Assembly: GCF_014649815.1 (NCBI RefSeq)
Contig: NZ_BMTT01000005.1
Coordinates: 347,862 to 411,861 of the forward strand
Direction of reading: 5' to 3'
DNA: 64,000 bases
Source: Streptomyces mutabilis
GTDB lineage: Bacteria > Actinomycetota > Actinomycetes > Streptomycetales > Streptomycetaceae
Shown: in pieces, positions 45,733-55,136 of the stretch
Layout of the letters: every line of letters starts with the position of its first letter
How positions within the stretch are numbered: the first letter of the stretch is position 1
Notes under the pieces: model-generated
Database searches by the model: none
What the model was told of the DNA's origin: nothing
What the model saw: the letters and a program-made list of their open reading frames with translations, nothing else
Program-made: the position numbers and the translations under genes

Positions 45733-48282
45733 ATGCCACGCGACAGTCGTCTCGTGCCCAGGACCGTGCTGACGAAGGAAGAGGCAGCAGCGCGTTCGGC
45801 CGAAATCTCCGACGTCCACTACGCGGTGGACCTCGACCTGACCGCAGGCGATCGGACGTTCGCTACGACTACCGTGGCTCGCTTCCAGTCCCGGTCGGGG
45901 GATGCCTTCATCTTCCTCGACTTCGCGGGGGAGGCCGAGTCGGTCGAATGCAATGGCCGTGCGCTTGGGCCGGACGCGCAGGACGGGACACGCGTCCGGC
46001 TGAACCTGCGACCCGGTGAGAACACGGTGCGAGTGGTCGGTTCCGCTCCCTATTCGCGAACGGGCGAGGGGCTGCACCGCTTCTGCGACCCGCTTGACGG
46101 ACAGGTCTACGTGCACACCAAGTTCGAACCCTTTGCGGCGCACACGGTGTACGCCTGCTTCGACCAGCCCGATCTGAAGGCAACGGTCGACCTGACCGTC
46201 ACCGCTGACACCCATTGGGTCGTGGTTGCCAACACCGACCACGAGGAGCTACGGGCGCCCGCAGGCGAGAAGCGTTCGACGTGGCGCTTCGGACGCACGC
46301 CACCGCTGCCGCCCTACTTGGTGGCCTTCGCCGCCGGCCCGTTCCGGCGGCTGACCTCCAGTCACGCAGGAGTGCCGCTGGCGCTGTACGCGCGGAACTC
46401 GCTCTTCGAAGAGCTCTCCTGCGAAGCACCCGAGATCTTCGATGTCATCAGCCGTGGCCTCGACTACTACAGCGAGTTGTTCGACCTTCCGTACCCCTTC
46501 AGCAAGTACGACCACGTCTTCGCACCCGAGTACGCGTTCGGAGGAATGGAACACCCCGGCTGTGTGACACTCAACGAGCAACTGTTGTTCCGGCATCGTG
46601 TCACTGAGGACACGCGGCGAAGACGAGCCGACGTCTTGCTGCACGAGATGGCGCACATGTGGTTCGGCGACTACGTGACGATGCGCTGGTGGGACGACCT
46701 GTGGCTGAACGAGGCCTTCGCGACGATGATGGCGGTCGTCGCACAGGGCGAAGCAACGCGCTACGGGGAAGGCTGGACCGCCTTCGCACACCACGCCCTG
46801 CCAGCGGCGCGACATGCCGACCAGTTGCCCACCAGCCACGCCATCCGGGTCGAAACAGCCGACACCGATGCTGCGCGGTCGAACCTCGGCCCGATCGTCT
46901 ACCTGAGAGGCGCAGCGGTGCTGCACGACCTCGCTGAGCGCTCGGGCTGGGAATCTTTCATCGCCGGTGTACGGACATATCTTCGGACGCATGCGTGGGG
47001 AAACGCCGGCCTCGACGACTTTGTGGCGGCGCTACGGCAGGCGTCGAACGCAGATGTGGACCGGTGGGTGGACGAATGGCTGCTGCGCCGTGGTGTCAAC
47101 ACGGTCGAGGTGGTGCGCCAGGCGGGCGGCCACCGGGTGGTGCAGTGTCCCGATCCCGATGTTCCGCCGCGCCACCTGAATCTGCGGATCGCTGTGTTCG
47201 ACGACCACGATGCCAAGCTGGTGCTGCGGCAACGCGCGCACGTGTCGCTCAGTCCCCGCAGGGGTGAAGGTGAACTCGCCCTGTCCGGTGCGAGCCCGGA
47301 CCTGCTGGTGCCCAACGACGATGCGGTCAGTCATGTCAAGGTCAGGCTGGACCCACGATCTCGACGGACGGCCCTGCGCAGCCTGTCCACACTCGGTGAT
47401 CGACGAGCGCGAGCAGTCGTCTGGGGAGCGTTGTGGGACGACGTGCTCGACGCGCACTTGCCCGCGCGGAGCTACGCATCGGCGGTTCTCGCGCATGGAG
47501 TGCTGGAGAACGATGCCGGCATCCTGCGCGTGCTCTTGGAACGGGCCGTGCAGGCGGTGCAGGTCTACGGGGACCCGGTCAGCAGTTGCCGCATGCTCCA
47601 GGTTGCGGCGCGCCACGTGCGGGAGCAGTTGGACGGCGCCGACGCGGGTACCGACCGCCAACTGGTCCTTGCCCACGCCCTCGTGGGCGTCGCCCAGGCC
47701 GACGGCCACGGTCTGCTGAGCGACATCGTGTGTGGCCGGTCCCCCTGGGCGGGACTGGAGGTGGCTAGTGATCTGCGCTGGCGGGGATTGCTCCGCCTCG
47801 CTTCGACGGGAGGCGACATCCACGGGCTCCTCGACGTCGCGATGGAAGCCGATCCGGGGGACAGCGGCCGTCGAAACGCGTTGAGGGCCAAGGCCGCACG
47901 TCCCACCCGCGCCGCCAAAGAAGAAGCGTGGACGCGGCTGTTCAGCGGCAGCCTTTCGCTTGCGGACCGGAAAGCCGTCATGGCCGGGCTGCGGCAGCCG
48001 GGACAGGAGGCCTTGCTCACTCCTTACGCAGCACGCTACTTGGCGGCGTTGGAGAGCATGGCAGGAACCGCCGAGCCCGAGTTCGCGTTGGCGTTTGCTC
48101 GCGCCCTCTATCCCCGCTACACCCACGCCGAGCAGAGCGTGCTGGCGGGCACGGACGACCTGTTGGGCAACGGAGCACTCTCCGCGAACGTGCTGAAGGC
48201 TGTCAGAGAAGAGCGAGCCGAGCTCCTCATCATGCAAGCGGCACGAGCCTGCGACGCGGCGCACGGGACCGGCTGGGTCTGA
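45733..48282 (+). CDS. M1-family aminopeptidase (PepN-like) in the pqq operon
   Basis: An 849-residue zinc aminopeptidase. The substrate motif is a GAMEN variant (FGGMEHPG) and the zinc site is HEMAH (H304, E305, H308) with Glu327 exactly 18 residues on. The C-terminal ERAP1-like helical domain fills residues 500-849. It begins 3 bases after the pqqE stop codon, so it is part of the operon. PQQ release needs proteolysis of PqqA, normally by M16-type PqqF/PqqG; none is present here, so this aminopeptidase is a candidate trimming enzyme. No signal peptide is visible. Confidence 0.88.
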   Translation: MPRDSRLVPRTVLTKEEAAARSAEISDVHYAVDLDLTAGDRTFATTTVARFQSRSGDAFIFLDFAGEAESVECNGRALGPDAQDGTRVRLNLRPGENTVRVVGSAPYSRTGEGLHRFCDPLDGQVYVHTKFEPFAAHTVYACFDQPDLKATVDLTVTADTHWVVVANTDHEELRAPAGEKRSTWRFGRTPPLPPYLVAFAAGPFRRLTSSHAGVPLALYARNSLFEELSCEAPEIFDVISRGLDYYSELFDLPYPFSKYDHVFAPEYAFGGMEHPGCVTLNEQLLFRHRVTEDTRRRRADVLLHEMAHMWFGDYVTMRWWDDLWLNEAFATMMAVVAQGEATRYGEGWTAFAHHALPAARHADQLPTSHAIRVETADTDAARSNLGPIVYLRGAAVLHDLAERSGWESFIAGVRTYLRTHAWGNAGLDDFVAALRQASNADVDRWVDEWLLRRGVNTVEVVRQAGGHRVVQCPDPDVPPRHLNLRIAVFDDHDAKLVLRQRAHVSLSPRRGEGELALSGASPDLLVPNDDAVSHVKVRLDPRSRRTALRSLSTLGDRRARAVVWGALWDDVLDAHLPARSYASAVLAHGVLENDAGILRVLLERAVQAVQVYGDPVSSCRMLQVAARHVREQLDGADAGTDRQLVLAHALVGVAQADGHGLLSDIVCGRSPWAGLEVASDLRWRGLLRLASTGGDIHGLLDVAMEADPGDSGRRNALRAKAARPTRAAKEEAWTRLFSGSLSLADRKAVMAGLRQPGQEALLTPYAARYLAALESMAGTAEPEFALAFARALYPRYTHAEQSVLAGTDDLLGNGALSANVLKAVREERAELLIMQAARACDAAHGTGWV

Positions 48283-48943
48283 AACCGACGGACGCCGCTG
48301 ACAGGTGGGTCTGCCGTCCCTGAGGAACCCCCGCGCACGCGCACTCGCAGGACACGCCCGCCCGCGGCTGCCGGGGCTGCGTCACGCGCAAGACGTGAGC
48401 GGCAACATCGCCACCACCTGTTGCTACGGCATCGGCCGCCAGCGCTTCTGCACCCGGCGGCTACGAAGCACAAAGCCTTGGACGGCCGCGCAGACGACCC
48501 CAGCGCTCCGCACACCACGACGGCCGACGTGGCCGAAAAGAGTAACGAGAAGCGGCAACCCGCCACCAGCTGCAGGGCGCCGTCAGGTCCACCGAGCCGC
48601 TCGGCCGGAGCGGACCGGAGAAGCGCTCCTGCCCGTACGCCACCGTCGACGACGGCACCCGCCCGGAGTGCCGACTGCCCGCCCCCGCAACAGCCAGAAG
48701 GGAGTTGTCCCGGCAGGCGACGCCGAGCTCACGAACAGCGACAGCGCCGCTGCGTCACGGTGTCACCTCCTGCTCTACTGGCCGGGCCCCTGCCCGGACG
48801 GGCCCGCCGGCCGGCCACACACCCATCACGCCTGGCCTCGCCGCCGCACCCGCCCTGCTGCAAAGTCCGCGGCTCGCCACGTGAGACACCTTCGTACGGG
48901 CCTTGCACGCGGGCGGGCCCGCCCGGACAGAGGAGGCGCTCGG
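48283..48943. other. Gap with possible IS481-type helix-turn-helix scrap
   Basis: Plus-strand frames near 48405-48540 contain CYGIGRQRFC and then, shifted, APHTTTADVAEKSNEK, which resemble the N-terminal DNA-binding part of an IS481-type transposase. The match is short and frameshifted. Otherwise nothing is seen. Confidence 0.35.
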
Positions 48944-49573
48944 TCACGAGCCCTTGGCGAGCAGCTCCCTCAGGCGGGGCGCCTCCGCGGCGAGTGTGGT
49001 GGTGTCGCCATGACCCGTATGGACGACGGTCTCCCCCGGCAGCGGCAACAGCCGGTCCTGGATGGAGGCCAGAATCGTGTCGTAGTCGCTGTAGGAGCGG
49101 CCCGTGGCTCCCGGGCCGCCCTGGAAGAGGGTGTCGCCGGAGAAGAGGGCGCGCAGCGCGGGCGCATACAGGCAGACGGCGCCGGGCGCGTGACCGGGAG
49201 TGTGGATGACCGTGACAGCGGTACCGGCCAGCTCGAACACGTCGCCGTCGGCCAGGGGGCGGTCGGCGGGGCGGCCGGGATGGGTCATGCGCCACAGCAC
49301 CTCGTCCTGCGGGTGGAGGTGGACCGGGGCGCCGGTGAGGTCGGCGAGGGCCGGGGCGGCGTTGACGTGGTCGTTGTGGCCGTGGGTGGCGATGATGGCG
49401 GTCACCCGGCGGTCGCCGATGGCCTTGCGGACGGCCTCGGCGTCGTGGGCAGGGTCGATGACCAGGACCTCGTCGTCGTCACCGATGATCCACACGTTGT
49501 TGTCGACGTCCCAGGATCCGCCGTCGAGACTGAAGGTGCCGGAAGTGACGAGGCGTTCGATGCGTGCGGTCAT
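48944..49573 (-). CDS. Metallo-beta-lactamase-fold hydrolase linked to mscR
   Basis: A 209-residue glyoxalase-II-like hydrolase: VLVIDPAHDAEAV, the metal motif ATHGHNDHVNAAPAL, GHAPGAVCLY, FSGDTLFQGGPG and a final HTGHGDTTTL. Actinobacteria often keep such a gene beside mycothiol-dependent formaldehyde dehydrogenase, where it is thought to hydrolyse S-formylmycothiol or another mycothiol ester. Its ATG overlaps the mscR stop (TGATG), so the two are coupled. The exact substrate is inference. Confidence 0.88.
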   Translation of the reverse strand: MTARIERLVTSGTFSLDGGSWDVDNNVWIIGDDDEVLVIDPAHDAEAVRKAIGDRRVTAIIATHGHNDHVNAAPALADLTGAPVHLHPQDEVLWRMTHPGRPADRPLADGDVFELAGTAVTVIHTPGHAPGAVCLYAPALRALFSGDTLFQGGPGATGRSYSDYDTILASIQDRLLPLPGETVVHTGHGDTTTLAAEAPRLRELLAKGS

Positions 49574-50658
49574 CACAGCACCACCACCGAGCGCAGCACG
49601 TCGCCGTCGTGCATTCTCTCGAACGCCTTCTCCACCTCGTCCAACGTGATGGTCTCGGTGACAAAGGCGTCCAGGTCGAGCCGGCCCTGCCGGTAGAGGT
49701 CGATAAGCATGGGGAAGTCGCGGGAGGGCAGGCAGTCGCCGTACCAGGAGGACTTCAGCGCGCCCCCGCGTCCGAAGACGTCCAGCAGCGGCAGCTCCAG
49801 CTTCATCTCCGGAGTCGGCACGCCGACGAGGACGACGGTGCCGGCCAGGTCGCGGGCGTAGAAGGCCTGCTCGTAAGTCTGCGGGCGGCCGACGGCGTCG
49901 ATGACGACATCTGCGCCGAAGCCGCCGGTCAGCTCCCTGATGGCCTCGACGGGATCGCACTGGCGGGAGTTGACGGTATGGGTGGCGCCGAAGTCCTTGG
50001 CCCAGTTCAGCTTCCTGTCCTCCACGTCGACCGCAATGATGTCCGCGGCGCCGGCGAGGCGCGCCCCGGCGATGGCCGCGTTGCCGACGCCGCCGCAACC
50101 GATGACGGCGACGGAGTCGCCGCGGCCGACGTTGCCGGTGTTGATCGCCGCCCCGAGGCCGGCCATCACGCCACAGCCGAGCAGGCCGGCGGCCGCCGGC
50201 GCGGCGCTCGGATCTACCTTGGTGCACTGGCCGGCGGCGACCAGGGTCTTCTCCGCGAAGGCGCCGATGCCCAGCGCCGGCTCCAGCTCGGTGCCGTCCG
50301 CAAGGGTCATCTTCTGCTGCGCGTTGTGGGTGTCGAAGCAGTACTGCGGGCGTCCGCGCTTGCAGGCGCGGCACTGGCCGCACACGGCGCGCCAGTTGAG
50401 GATGACGTAATCGCCGGGAGCCACCTCGTCGACGCCCTCGCCGACGGCCTCCACGACACCGGCCGCCTCGTGGCCCAGCAGGAAGGGAAAGGCGTCGTTG
50501 ATCCCGCCCTCTCGGTAGTGCAGGTCGGTGTGGCACACACCGCAGGCCTGGACCCTCACCAGTGCCTCACCGGGACCGGGATCGGGAACCAGAATCGTCT
50601 CCAGCGACACCGGCGCCTCCTTGCTCCTGGCGACGACGCCGCGCACCTCGTGAGTCAT
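49573..50658 (-). CDS. mscR: S-(hydroxymethyl)mycothiol dehydrogenase
   Basis: A 361-residue class III-like zinc alcohol dehydrogenase that oxidises the adduct of formaldehyde and mycothiol. Catalytic zinc site: [14 protein letters not shown] and [15 protein letters not shown]; structural zinc cysteines: [18 protein letters not shown]-binding [17 protein letters not shown]. The C-terminal half ([20 protein letters not shown]) is typical of mycothiol enzymes. ATG 50658 follows GAGGAG. It gives the island a formaldehyde detoxification route beside ribulose monophosphate fixation. Confidence 0.93.
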   Translation of the reverse strand: MTHEVRGVVARSKEAPVSLETILVPDPGPGEALVRVQACGVCHTDLHYREGGINDAFPFLLGHEAAGVVEAVGEGVDEVAPGDYVILNWRAVCGQCRACKRGRPQYCFDTHNAQQKMTLADGTELEPALGIGAFAEKTLVAAGQCTKVDPSAAPAAAGLLGCGVMAGLGAAINTGNVGRGDSVAVIGCGGVGNAAIAGARLAGAADIIAVDVEDRKLNWAKDFGATHTVNSRQCDPVEAIRELTGGFGADVVIDAVGRPQTYEQAFYARDLAGTVVLVGVPTPEMKLELPLLDVFGRGGALKSSWYGDCLPSRDFPMLIDLYRQGRLDLDAFVTETITLDEVEKAFERMHDGDVLRSVVVL

Positions 50659-50694
50659 GTCGGAGTCTCCTCTTTCGCGTGTTGGTCGGTACGG

Positions 50695-50880
50695 TCAGCG
50701 GAGGACGACCGTGGGGTTGCCGTTGAGCAGCACCCGATGTCCCACGTGCCACTGCGCGGCGTGGGCCAATGCCAGGCACTCCGCATCACGGCCGGCGGCG
50801 ACGATTTCCTCAGGACCGAGGACGCGGTCCACCCGGACCGCCTCCTGCTCGAACGACAGCCCCTTCGTCGCAATCCGCGA
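50695..50880 (-). pseudogene. purU: Formyltetrahydrofolate deformylase PurU, C-terminal remnant
   Basis: The last 55 or so residues on the minus strand read FEQEAVRVDRVLGPEEIVAA, then GRDAECLALAHAAQWH and HRVLLNGNPTVVL, matching the C terminus of PurU, which releases formate from 10-formyltetrahydrofolate. The N-terminal ACT and formyltransferase domains are absent, so it is a fragment. It sits just upstream of mscR on the same strand. Confidence 0.8.
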
Positions 50881-51708
50881 TGACATAGCGCGCCACGCGG
50901 CGCGCGTGGGTTTCCGAGTGCCTGCGGGCATGGGGCGAGGGTGCTCAGGACCCCGTAGGAAGCGACGCATTCAAGTGCCCGCGTAACCGCACTGTACTCA
51001 CAGTATTGGACGCGGGCGTGCTTCGCTGCAGAACCCGAGCAAACCCGAGTGACAGCCAGGCACGGCGACGTCCAATGACTGAAGACGCGGGCGGGGGACC
51101 GGCGGTGGCGGGCCGCACCCATGGCCCGACCGCGGCCCGTGGCCCCGGGGCATCCGCATCTACCCGTCCCGCCCGACCGCGCCCGACAGAGGCCGCCGGC
51201 TGCAGGTCACCACCGGGCTCACACGACCACCCGGCGGCGAACCGCCTCACACGACACACCGTCAACCCGCCCGCTGGCGCGGGACCGAACGCCCCGTCGA
51301 TGCCGGCACGGCACGGCCGCCCCCGTCCAGCAGTGGCCCACGCTGAACAAGGGCTTACGGTCCGTAGGTAACCAAGTGGACACCGTTCATACGCGCACGG
51401 CGCGCGTTCGTGGCCAAAGGATTGACCACACATTCACCTCCGTTGCAGGCTTATTGCGCACCGCGAGTCGTAGGTGCAGCCGAAAACTGTGAACCCGAGG
51501 CGGGGAAGGCACAGCAAGCGGATTCATGCGCTTGGTGCGACCGGTCGTGCCACTGCAGGCGATGCGGCACAGCTGTACTCAACCGGTAGACCGACAGTGT
51601 CGTCAGGTGCTTCTTCGCGCAGTCCCAGAGTGTCGCAGGACGCTCGAATCCGGCAGGCTTCGCACGCTGCGCATGGCGACAGGTCAGTTTGGAGCGAGAG
51701 GTGAAAAT
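50881..51708. other. Gap between the purU remnant and the LysR regulator
   Basis: No gene recognised in 830 bp. The AT-richer stretch at 51395-51500 may carry regulatory sites. The last bases provide the ribosome binding site (GAGAGGTG) for the LysR gene. Confidence 0.4.
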
Positions 51709-52716
51709 ATGGTGCTTCCATCAAAGATGCCTCAGCTCGCCGACCTCGACTTGCTGTTGTCGGTCGAGAGCTATGGCAGCGTAGGAAAGGCCGCACAGGC
51801 GCACAACCTCTCACAGCCGGCCGCCAGTATTCGGATCAGAGCGATGGAACGTCGCCTCGGCCTTCGGCTGCTGGACCGTTCTCCTGCCGGGTCGAAACTC
51901 ACCGAGGAAGGAGAAATACTGGCCAAGTACGCCCGTAACCTGATGCATGCAGCACGAGAACTGTTGGAATTCGGGCCCGGGTCCCAGTCCTCCAACGTGA
52001 AACGTCTACGGGTCGCGGCCAGCCCGGCTGTCTCGGAGCACTTGATCCCTGAATGGTTGAACCGTTCCGGGTTCTCGTTCGGCGAGGCACGTGTCGAGGT
52101 GCAGACCGGCAGCGTCGACACGCTCCACCAGCTCATCCTTGCGAGCCATGTCGACCTCGCGTTCATTGACGGCTGGTGTCAGGCCGGAAGCCAAGTGCAG
52201 AAAAACTATCGTGAAGACCTGGTCACCCGTTACATATGCGACGACAAACTGGCCGTCGTCGTCGGCTCGAGACACCCGTGGGCAACACGGCACAGCCCCC
52301 TGTCCGTTCAGGAGTTGGCAGACGCGCAACTTGTCCTGCGCGAGCGCGGCTCAGGGCTCAGGGAGTTCACGGATGAGCTGCTGGGAGCTGCACGCGCCCC
52401 CCGGAATTACGTCGAGTTCCCCTCCAACGCGGCGATCAAGCAAGCAGTCGCTACGAGTCGGCGGGTGACAGTGCTGAATATTTCCACCGTAAGGTCCGAA
52501 CTCGCGGAAGGCCGACTGCATCAGGTGGCCGTTGACCAGGAGATGCCGGCAAAACCCATCTACGCAGCCTGGAGTGAACGTCGAGGTCTCCCGGAGTACG
52601 CGCGAGAACTTGTGGATACTGCCGCATCGAAGGGCAGCCCGCTGCGAGTTGTGAAAACCGGTCAGGCAGTCCGTGGTACTCAACTCGCAGAGGCGAACAT
52701 CACCACAGCGATCTAG
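51709..52716 (+). CDS. LysR-family transcriptional regulator (CbbR-like position)
   Basis: A 335-residue LysR regulator with a winged helix (LDLLLSVESYGSVGKAAQAH, then NLSQPAASIRIRAMERRLGL) and an effector domain of two Rossmann-like lobes (HVDLAFIDGWC, DKLAVVVGSRHPWAT, LRERGSGLREFTDELL). It reads toward an aldolase-bisphosphatase-phosphatase-isomerase operon 106 bases downstream on the same strand, the way CbbR precedes Calvin-cycle genes. A sugar-phosphate effector is likely but inferred. ATG 51709 has GAGAGGTG; the frame extends upstream to 51526 without a ribosome binding site. Confidence 0.85.
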   Translation: MVLPSKMPQLADLDLLLSVESYGSVGKAAQAHNLSQPAASIRIRAMERRLGLRLLDRSPAGSKLTEEGEILAKYARNLMHAARELLEFGPGSQSSNVKRLRVAASPAVSEHLIPEWLNRSGFSFGEARVEVQTGSVDTLHQLILASHVDLAFIDGWCQAGSQVQKNYREDLVTRYICDDKLAVVVGSRHPWATRHSPLSVQELADAQLVLRERGSGLREFTDELLGAARAPRNYVEFPSNAAIKQAVATSRRVTVLNISTVRSELAEGRLHQVAVDQEMPAKPIYAAWSERRGLPEYARELVDTAASKGSPLRVVKTGQAVRGTQLAEANITTAI

Positions 52717-52822
52717 CATCACGGTCTCTACCCGTCGAGTCGGTGACCGGACCAGTGAACCGATCATGAACCGGCGAACACGCCACACCGTTCGGTGACG
52801 AGCGCAGGAGGATCAACGACAG

Positions 52823-53800
52823 ATGTCATCTCTGAACGAAAACGCACGCACACTTGTCTCCAACAGGCGCGGAATCCTTGCTGCCGACGAGAGCATCGGG
52901 ACGATGTCCGCCAGGCTGGAGAAGGTGGGCGTCGAAGCGACGGAGGAAAATCGTCGAGTATACCGCGAGTTGATTGTTACGACCCCTCGGCTCTCGGAAT
53001 CGATCAGCGGGATTATTCTCGCGGACGAGACGTTCCATCAGCAGGTATCCAATGGGCGCACGTTTCCGCAGTTCCTCGCGGACCTCGGAATACTGACCGG
53101 AATCAAGGTCGACACCGGAGCAAAGCCGCTGGCGGGAGCCCCGAACGAGACGATCACCGAGGGTCTCGACGGGCTGCGCGAACGAGTGACGGACTATGTG
53201 CGCCTCGGCGCGACGTTCGCCAAGTGGCGCGCAGTGATCAAGATCGGCGACAGCCTGCCGTCGGACCGTGCGGTGCGAGCGAACGTGCACGCGCTGGCTC
53301 GGTATGCCGGCCTCTGCCAGGAAGGCGGCCTGGTGCCCATCGTGGAGCCCGAGGTGCTGATGGACGGTGCCCACTCGCTGGCGCAGTGCCAGAAGGTGAC
53401 GACTGCCGTGCTGGAGTCGCTGTTCGACGAGCTCAACCTGATGCGGGTGCAACTCGACGGCATCGTCCTCAAGCCCAACATGGTGGTTGCTGGGACCGAC
53501 AGCCCGGAGCGGCCCTCGGTGACAGATGTCGCCCGGGCCACGGTGGACGCCCTGCGGGCGACCGTGCCGGCGTCCGTACCGGGCATCGCTTTCCTTTCCG
53601 GCGGACAGAGCCCGGAAGCAGCGACGAAGCATCTCGGGGCGATGCAGGATCTCAGTCCGCTTCCCTGGGAGCTCACCTACTCGTTCGGAAGGGCGCTGGT
53701 CGGGCCGGCTCTGGAGACGTGGCGGGGCGACAACGACAACTGGGCTGCCGCCCAGAAGGCGCTGTCCGAGCGCGCCGTCGCGAACGCCGCCGCTCGCTGA
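52823..53800 (+). CDS. Class I fructose-bisphosphate aldolase
   Basis: A 325-residue Schiff-base aldolase of the eukaryote-like class I family: GILAADESIGTMSARLEKVG at the N terminus, GIKVDTGAKPLAGAPNETIT, FAKWRAVIKIGD, GLVPIVEPEVLMDG, the Schiff-base lysine region GIVLKPNMVVAGTD and FLSGGQSPEAATKHL. It cleaves fructose-1,6-bisphosphate or joins triose phosphate with erythrose-4-phosphate. ATG 52823 follows AGGAGGATC. It heads the operon behind the LysR gene and complements pfk and glpX of the minus-strand cluster. Confidence 0.94.
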   Translation: MSSLNENARTLVSNRRGILAADESIGTMSARLEKVGVEATEENRRVYRELIVTTPRLSESISGIILADETFHQQVSNGRTFPQFLADLGILTGIKVDTGAKPLAGAPNETITEGLDGLRERVTDYVRLGATFAKWRAVIKIGDSLPSDRAVRANVHALARYAGLCQEGGLVPIVEPEVLMDGAHSLAQCQKVTTAVLESLFDELNLMRVQLDGIVLKPNMVVAGTDSPERPSVTDVARATVDALRATVPASVPGIAFLSGGQSPEAATKHLGAMQDLSPLPWELTYSFGRALVGPALETWRGDNDNWAAAQKALSERAVANAAAR

Positions 53801-53905
53801 GGGGCCGGCCGGCACGATGCTGCCGGCTCCGTGCATCGGGCCGGCATCCCCTCGACCCCCGTTGCTGCACTGCGCCGGCGGCCTGCGTCTCGATGGAGGA
53901 GGTGA

Positions 53906-53935
53906 CCGGACCGGCTGCGTGAGTTGCCGGTCCGG
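53906..53935 (+). terminator. Hairpin downstream of the aldolase gene
   Basis: Perfect arms CCGGACCGGC and GCCGGTCCGG with a 10-base loop, 105 bases after the stop codon. It could attenuate transcription into the downstream GlpX-like gene. Confidence 0.6.
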
Positions 53936-54052
53936 CCTCCTGCGGCTTGTGTTCCTCGTCGTCGTGGCCGAGTGCGGTGCAGCCCCTCCGCACGGTCTCG
54001 CGCCGTTGTTCATCCGATTGATCTGATGCCGATGAGGAACCAGGAGTGTGGC

Positions 54053-55027
54053 GTGGTGCCATCCGCCGGGACCGAGGGCCTCGATCACACGCTTGCCCTC
54101 GAACTCGTACGTGCCACCGAGGCTGCCGCGCTCGCGGCCGACAGGTGGGTCGGACGCGGGGCCACGAACAGCGGCAGGAGCGCTGCCATCGATGCGATGC
54201 ACAGACTCCTCATGTCGGTGCCGATGCGCGGCGCGGTGGTGATCGGTGTGGGCGAGAAGAGAGGTACCTCTGTTCTGCCCAAGGGGGAGTGCGTCGGCGA
54301 CGGGAATGGTCCGGCCTGCGACATCGTGATCAGCGCGGGCGACGTCAGCCCCCCGATGGTCGCGGTAGCCGAGCGCGGTGCCATGTACGACCCGTCGTCG
54401 GTTCTCAGCATGGAGAAACTGGCCGTCGGTCCCGACTACGTCCACGTCGTCGACATCGACCGCCCGGTCGCGCAGAACCTGCGCGCGGTTGCCGCAGTCA
54501 AGGGCGTGCGACTGTCGGATGTCATCGTTGCGGTTTCCAACCGGCCCCGGAATAGGCAGCTCGTGCGCGAAATCCGTGAGGCTGGTGCGCGGGTCCACTT
54601 GACGGAGGGAGGCGACGTCGCGGGCGCGATCGCCGCGGCGTGTCCCGAGAACTCGGTGGACATGCTGATGGGCACAGGGGGAGCAGCGGACGGAGTCATC
54701 GCCGCGGCTGCCCTGTCCTGTCTGGGTGGAGCCTTGCAGGCCCGACTACGGCCCGAAGACTCCGAGCAGCACGAGAAGAAGCACCAAACCGGCCTCGACG
54801 CCGGCAGTGTCCTCCACACCGGCGACCTGGTGCGCGGAGGGAAAGTCTTGTTCTGCGCCACGGGAGTGACCGGCAGTGAGCTGCTCAGCGGCGTGCAGCA
54901 CCGATCGGGCCGCACCTGCACACAGTCCATCGTGCTGTGCTCGAGTCCGCACACGGTGCGGATCGTCACCTCCGAACACCGGCGTGCCAGTCGCAGCGAG
55001 CACCTCGGGATGGACCCGGATGAGTAG
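54053..55027 (+). CDS. GlpX-like protein with degenerate active site
   Basis: A protein of about 324 residues with the GlpX fold (LDHTLALELVRATEAAALAA, MRGAVVIGVGEKRG, LTEGGDVAGAIAAACPENSV, LMGTGGAADGVIAAAALSCL). The catalytic and metal motifs seen in the intact GlpX at 36662 are lost: DPLEGT is replaced by SAGDVSP and GEGEKDDAPM by GVGEKRGTSV. It is therefore probably not a working bisphosphatase and may be regulatory or changed in substrate. GTG 54053 follows AGGAG; in-frame ATG 54032 is an alternative. It lies between the aldolase and a HAD phosphatase. Confidence 0.82.
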   Translation: MVPSAGTEGLDHTLALELVRATEAAALAADRWVGRGATNSGRSAAIDAMHRLLMSVPMRGAVVIGVGEKRGTSVLPKGECVGDGNGPACDIVISAGDVSPPMVAVAERGAMYDPSSVLSMEKLAVGPDYVHVVDIDRPVAQNLRAVAAVKGVRLSDVIVAVSNRPRNRQLVREIREAGARVHLTEGGDVAGAIAAACPENSVDMLMGTGGAADGVIAAAALSCLGGALQARLRPEDSEQHEKKHQTGLDAGSVLHTGDLVRGGKVLFCATGVTGSELLSGVQHRSGRTCTQSIVLCSSPHTVRIVTSEHRRASRSEHLGMDPDE

Positions 55028-55136
55028 AAGATTGCCGGCACCCCGCACATCCTGCCCGAAATCCGTGTGGCGACCACCGGGACGATCGCGAGGCTGACAG
55101 GAACCGCAAACGCACCCAAGAGGAGCACCGATTCGA

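Noticed and set aside
48421-49209. 262-codon plus-strand frame between the peptidase and the metallo-hydrolase
   Set aside because: It runs antisense into the hydrolase gene and has shadow-type composition; only a short transposase-like scrap near its start is plausible.
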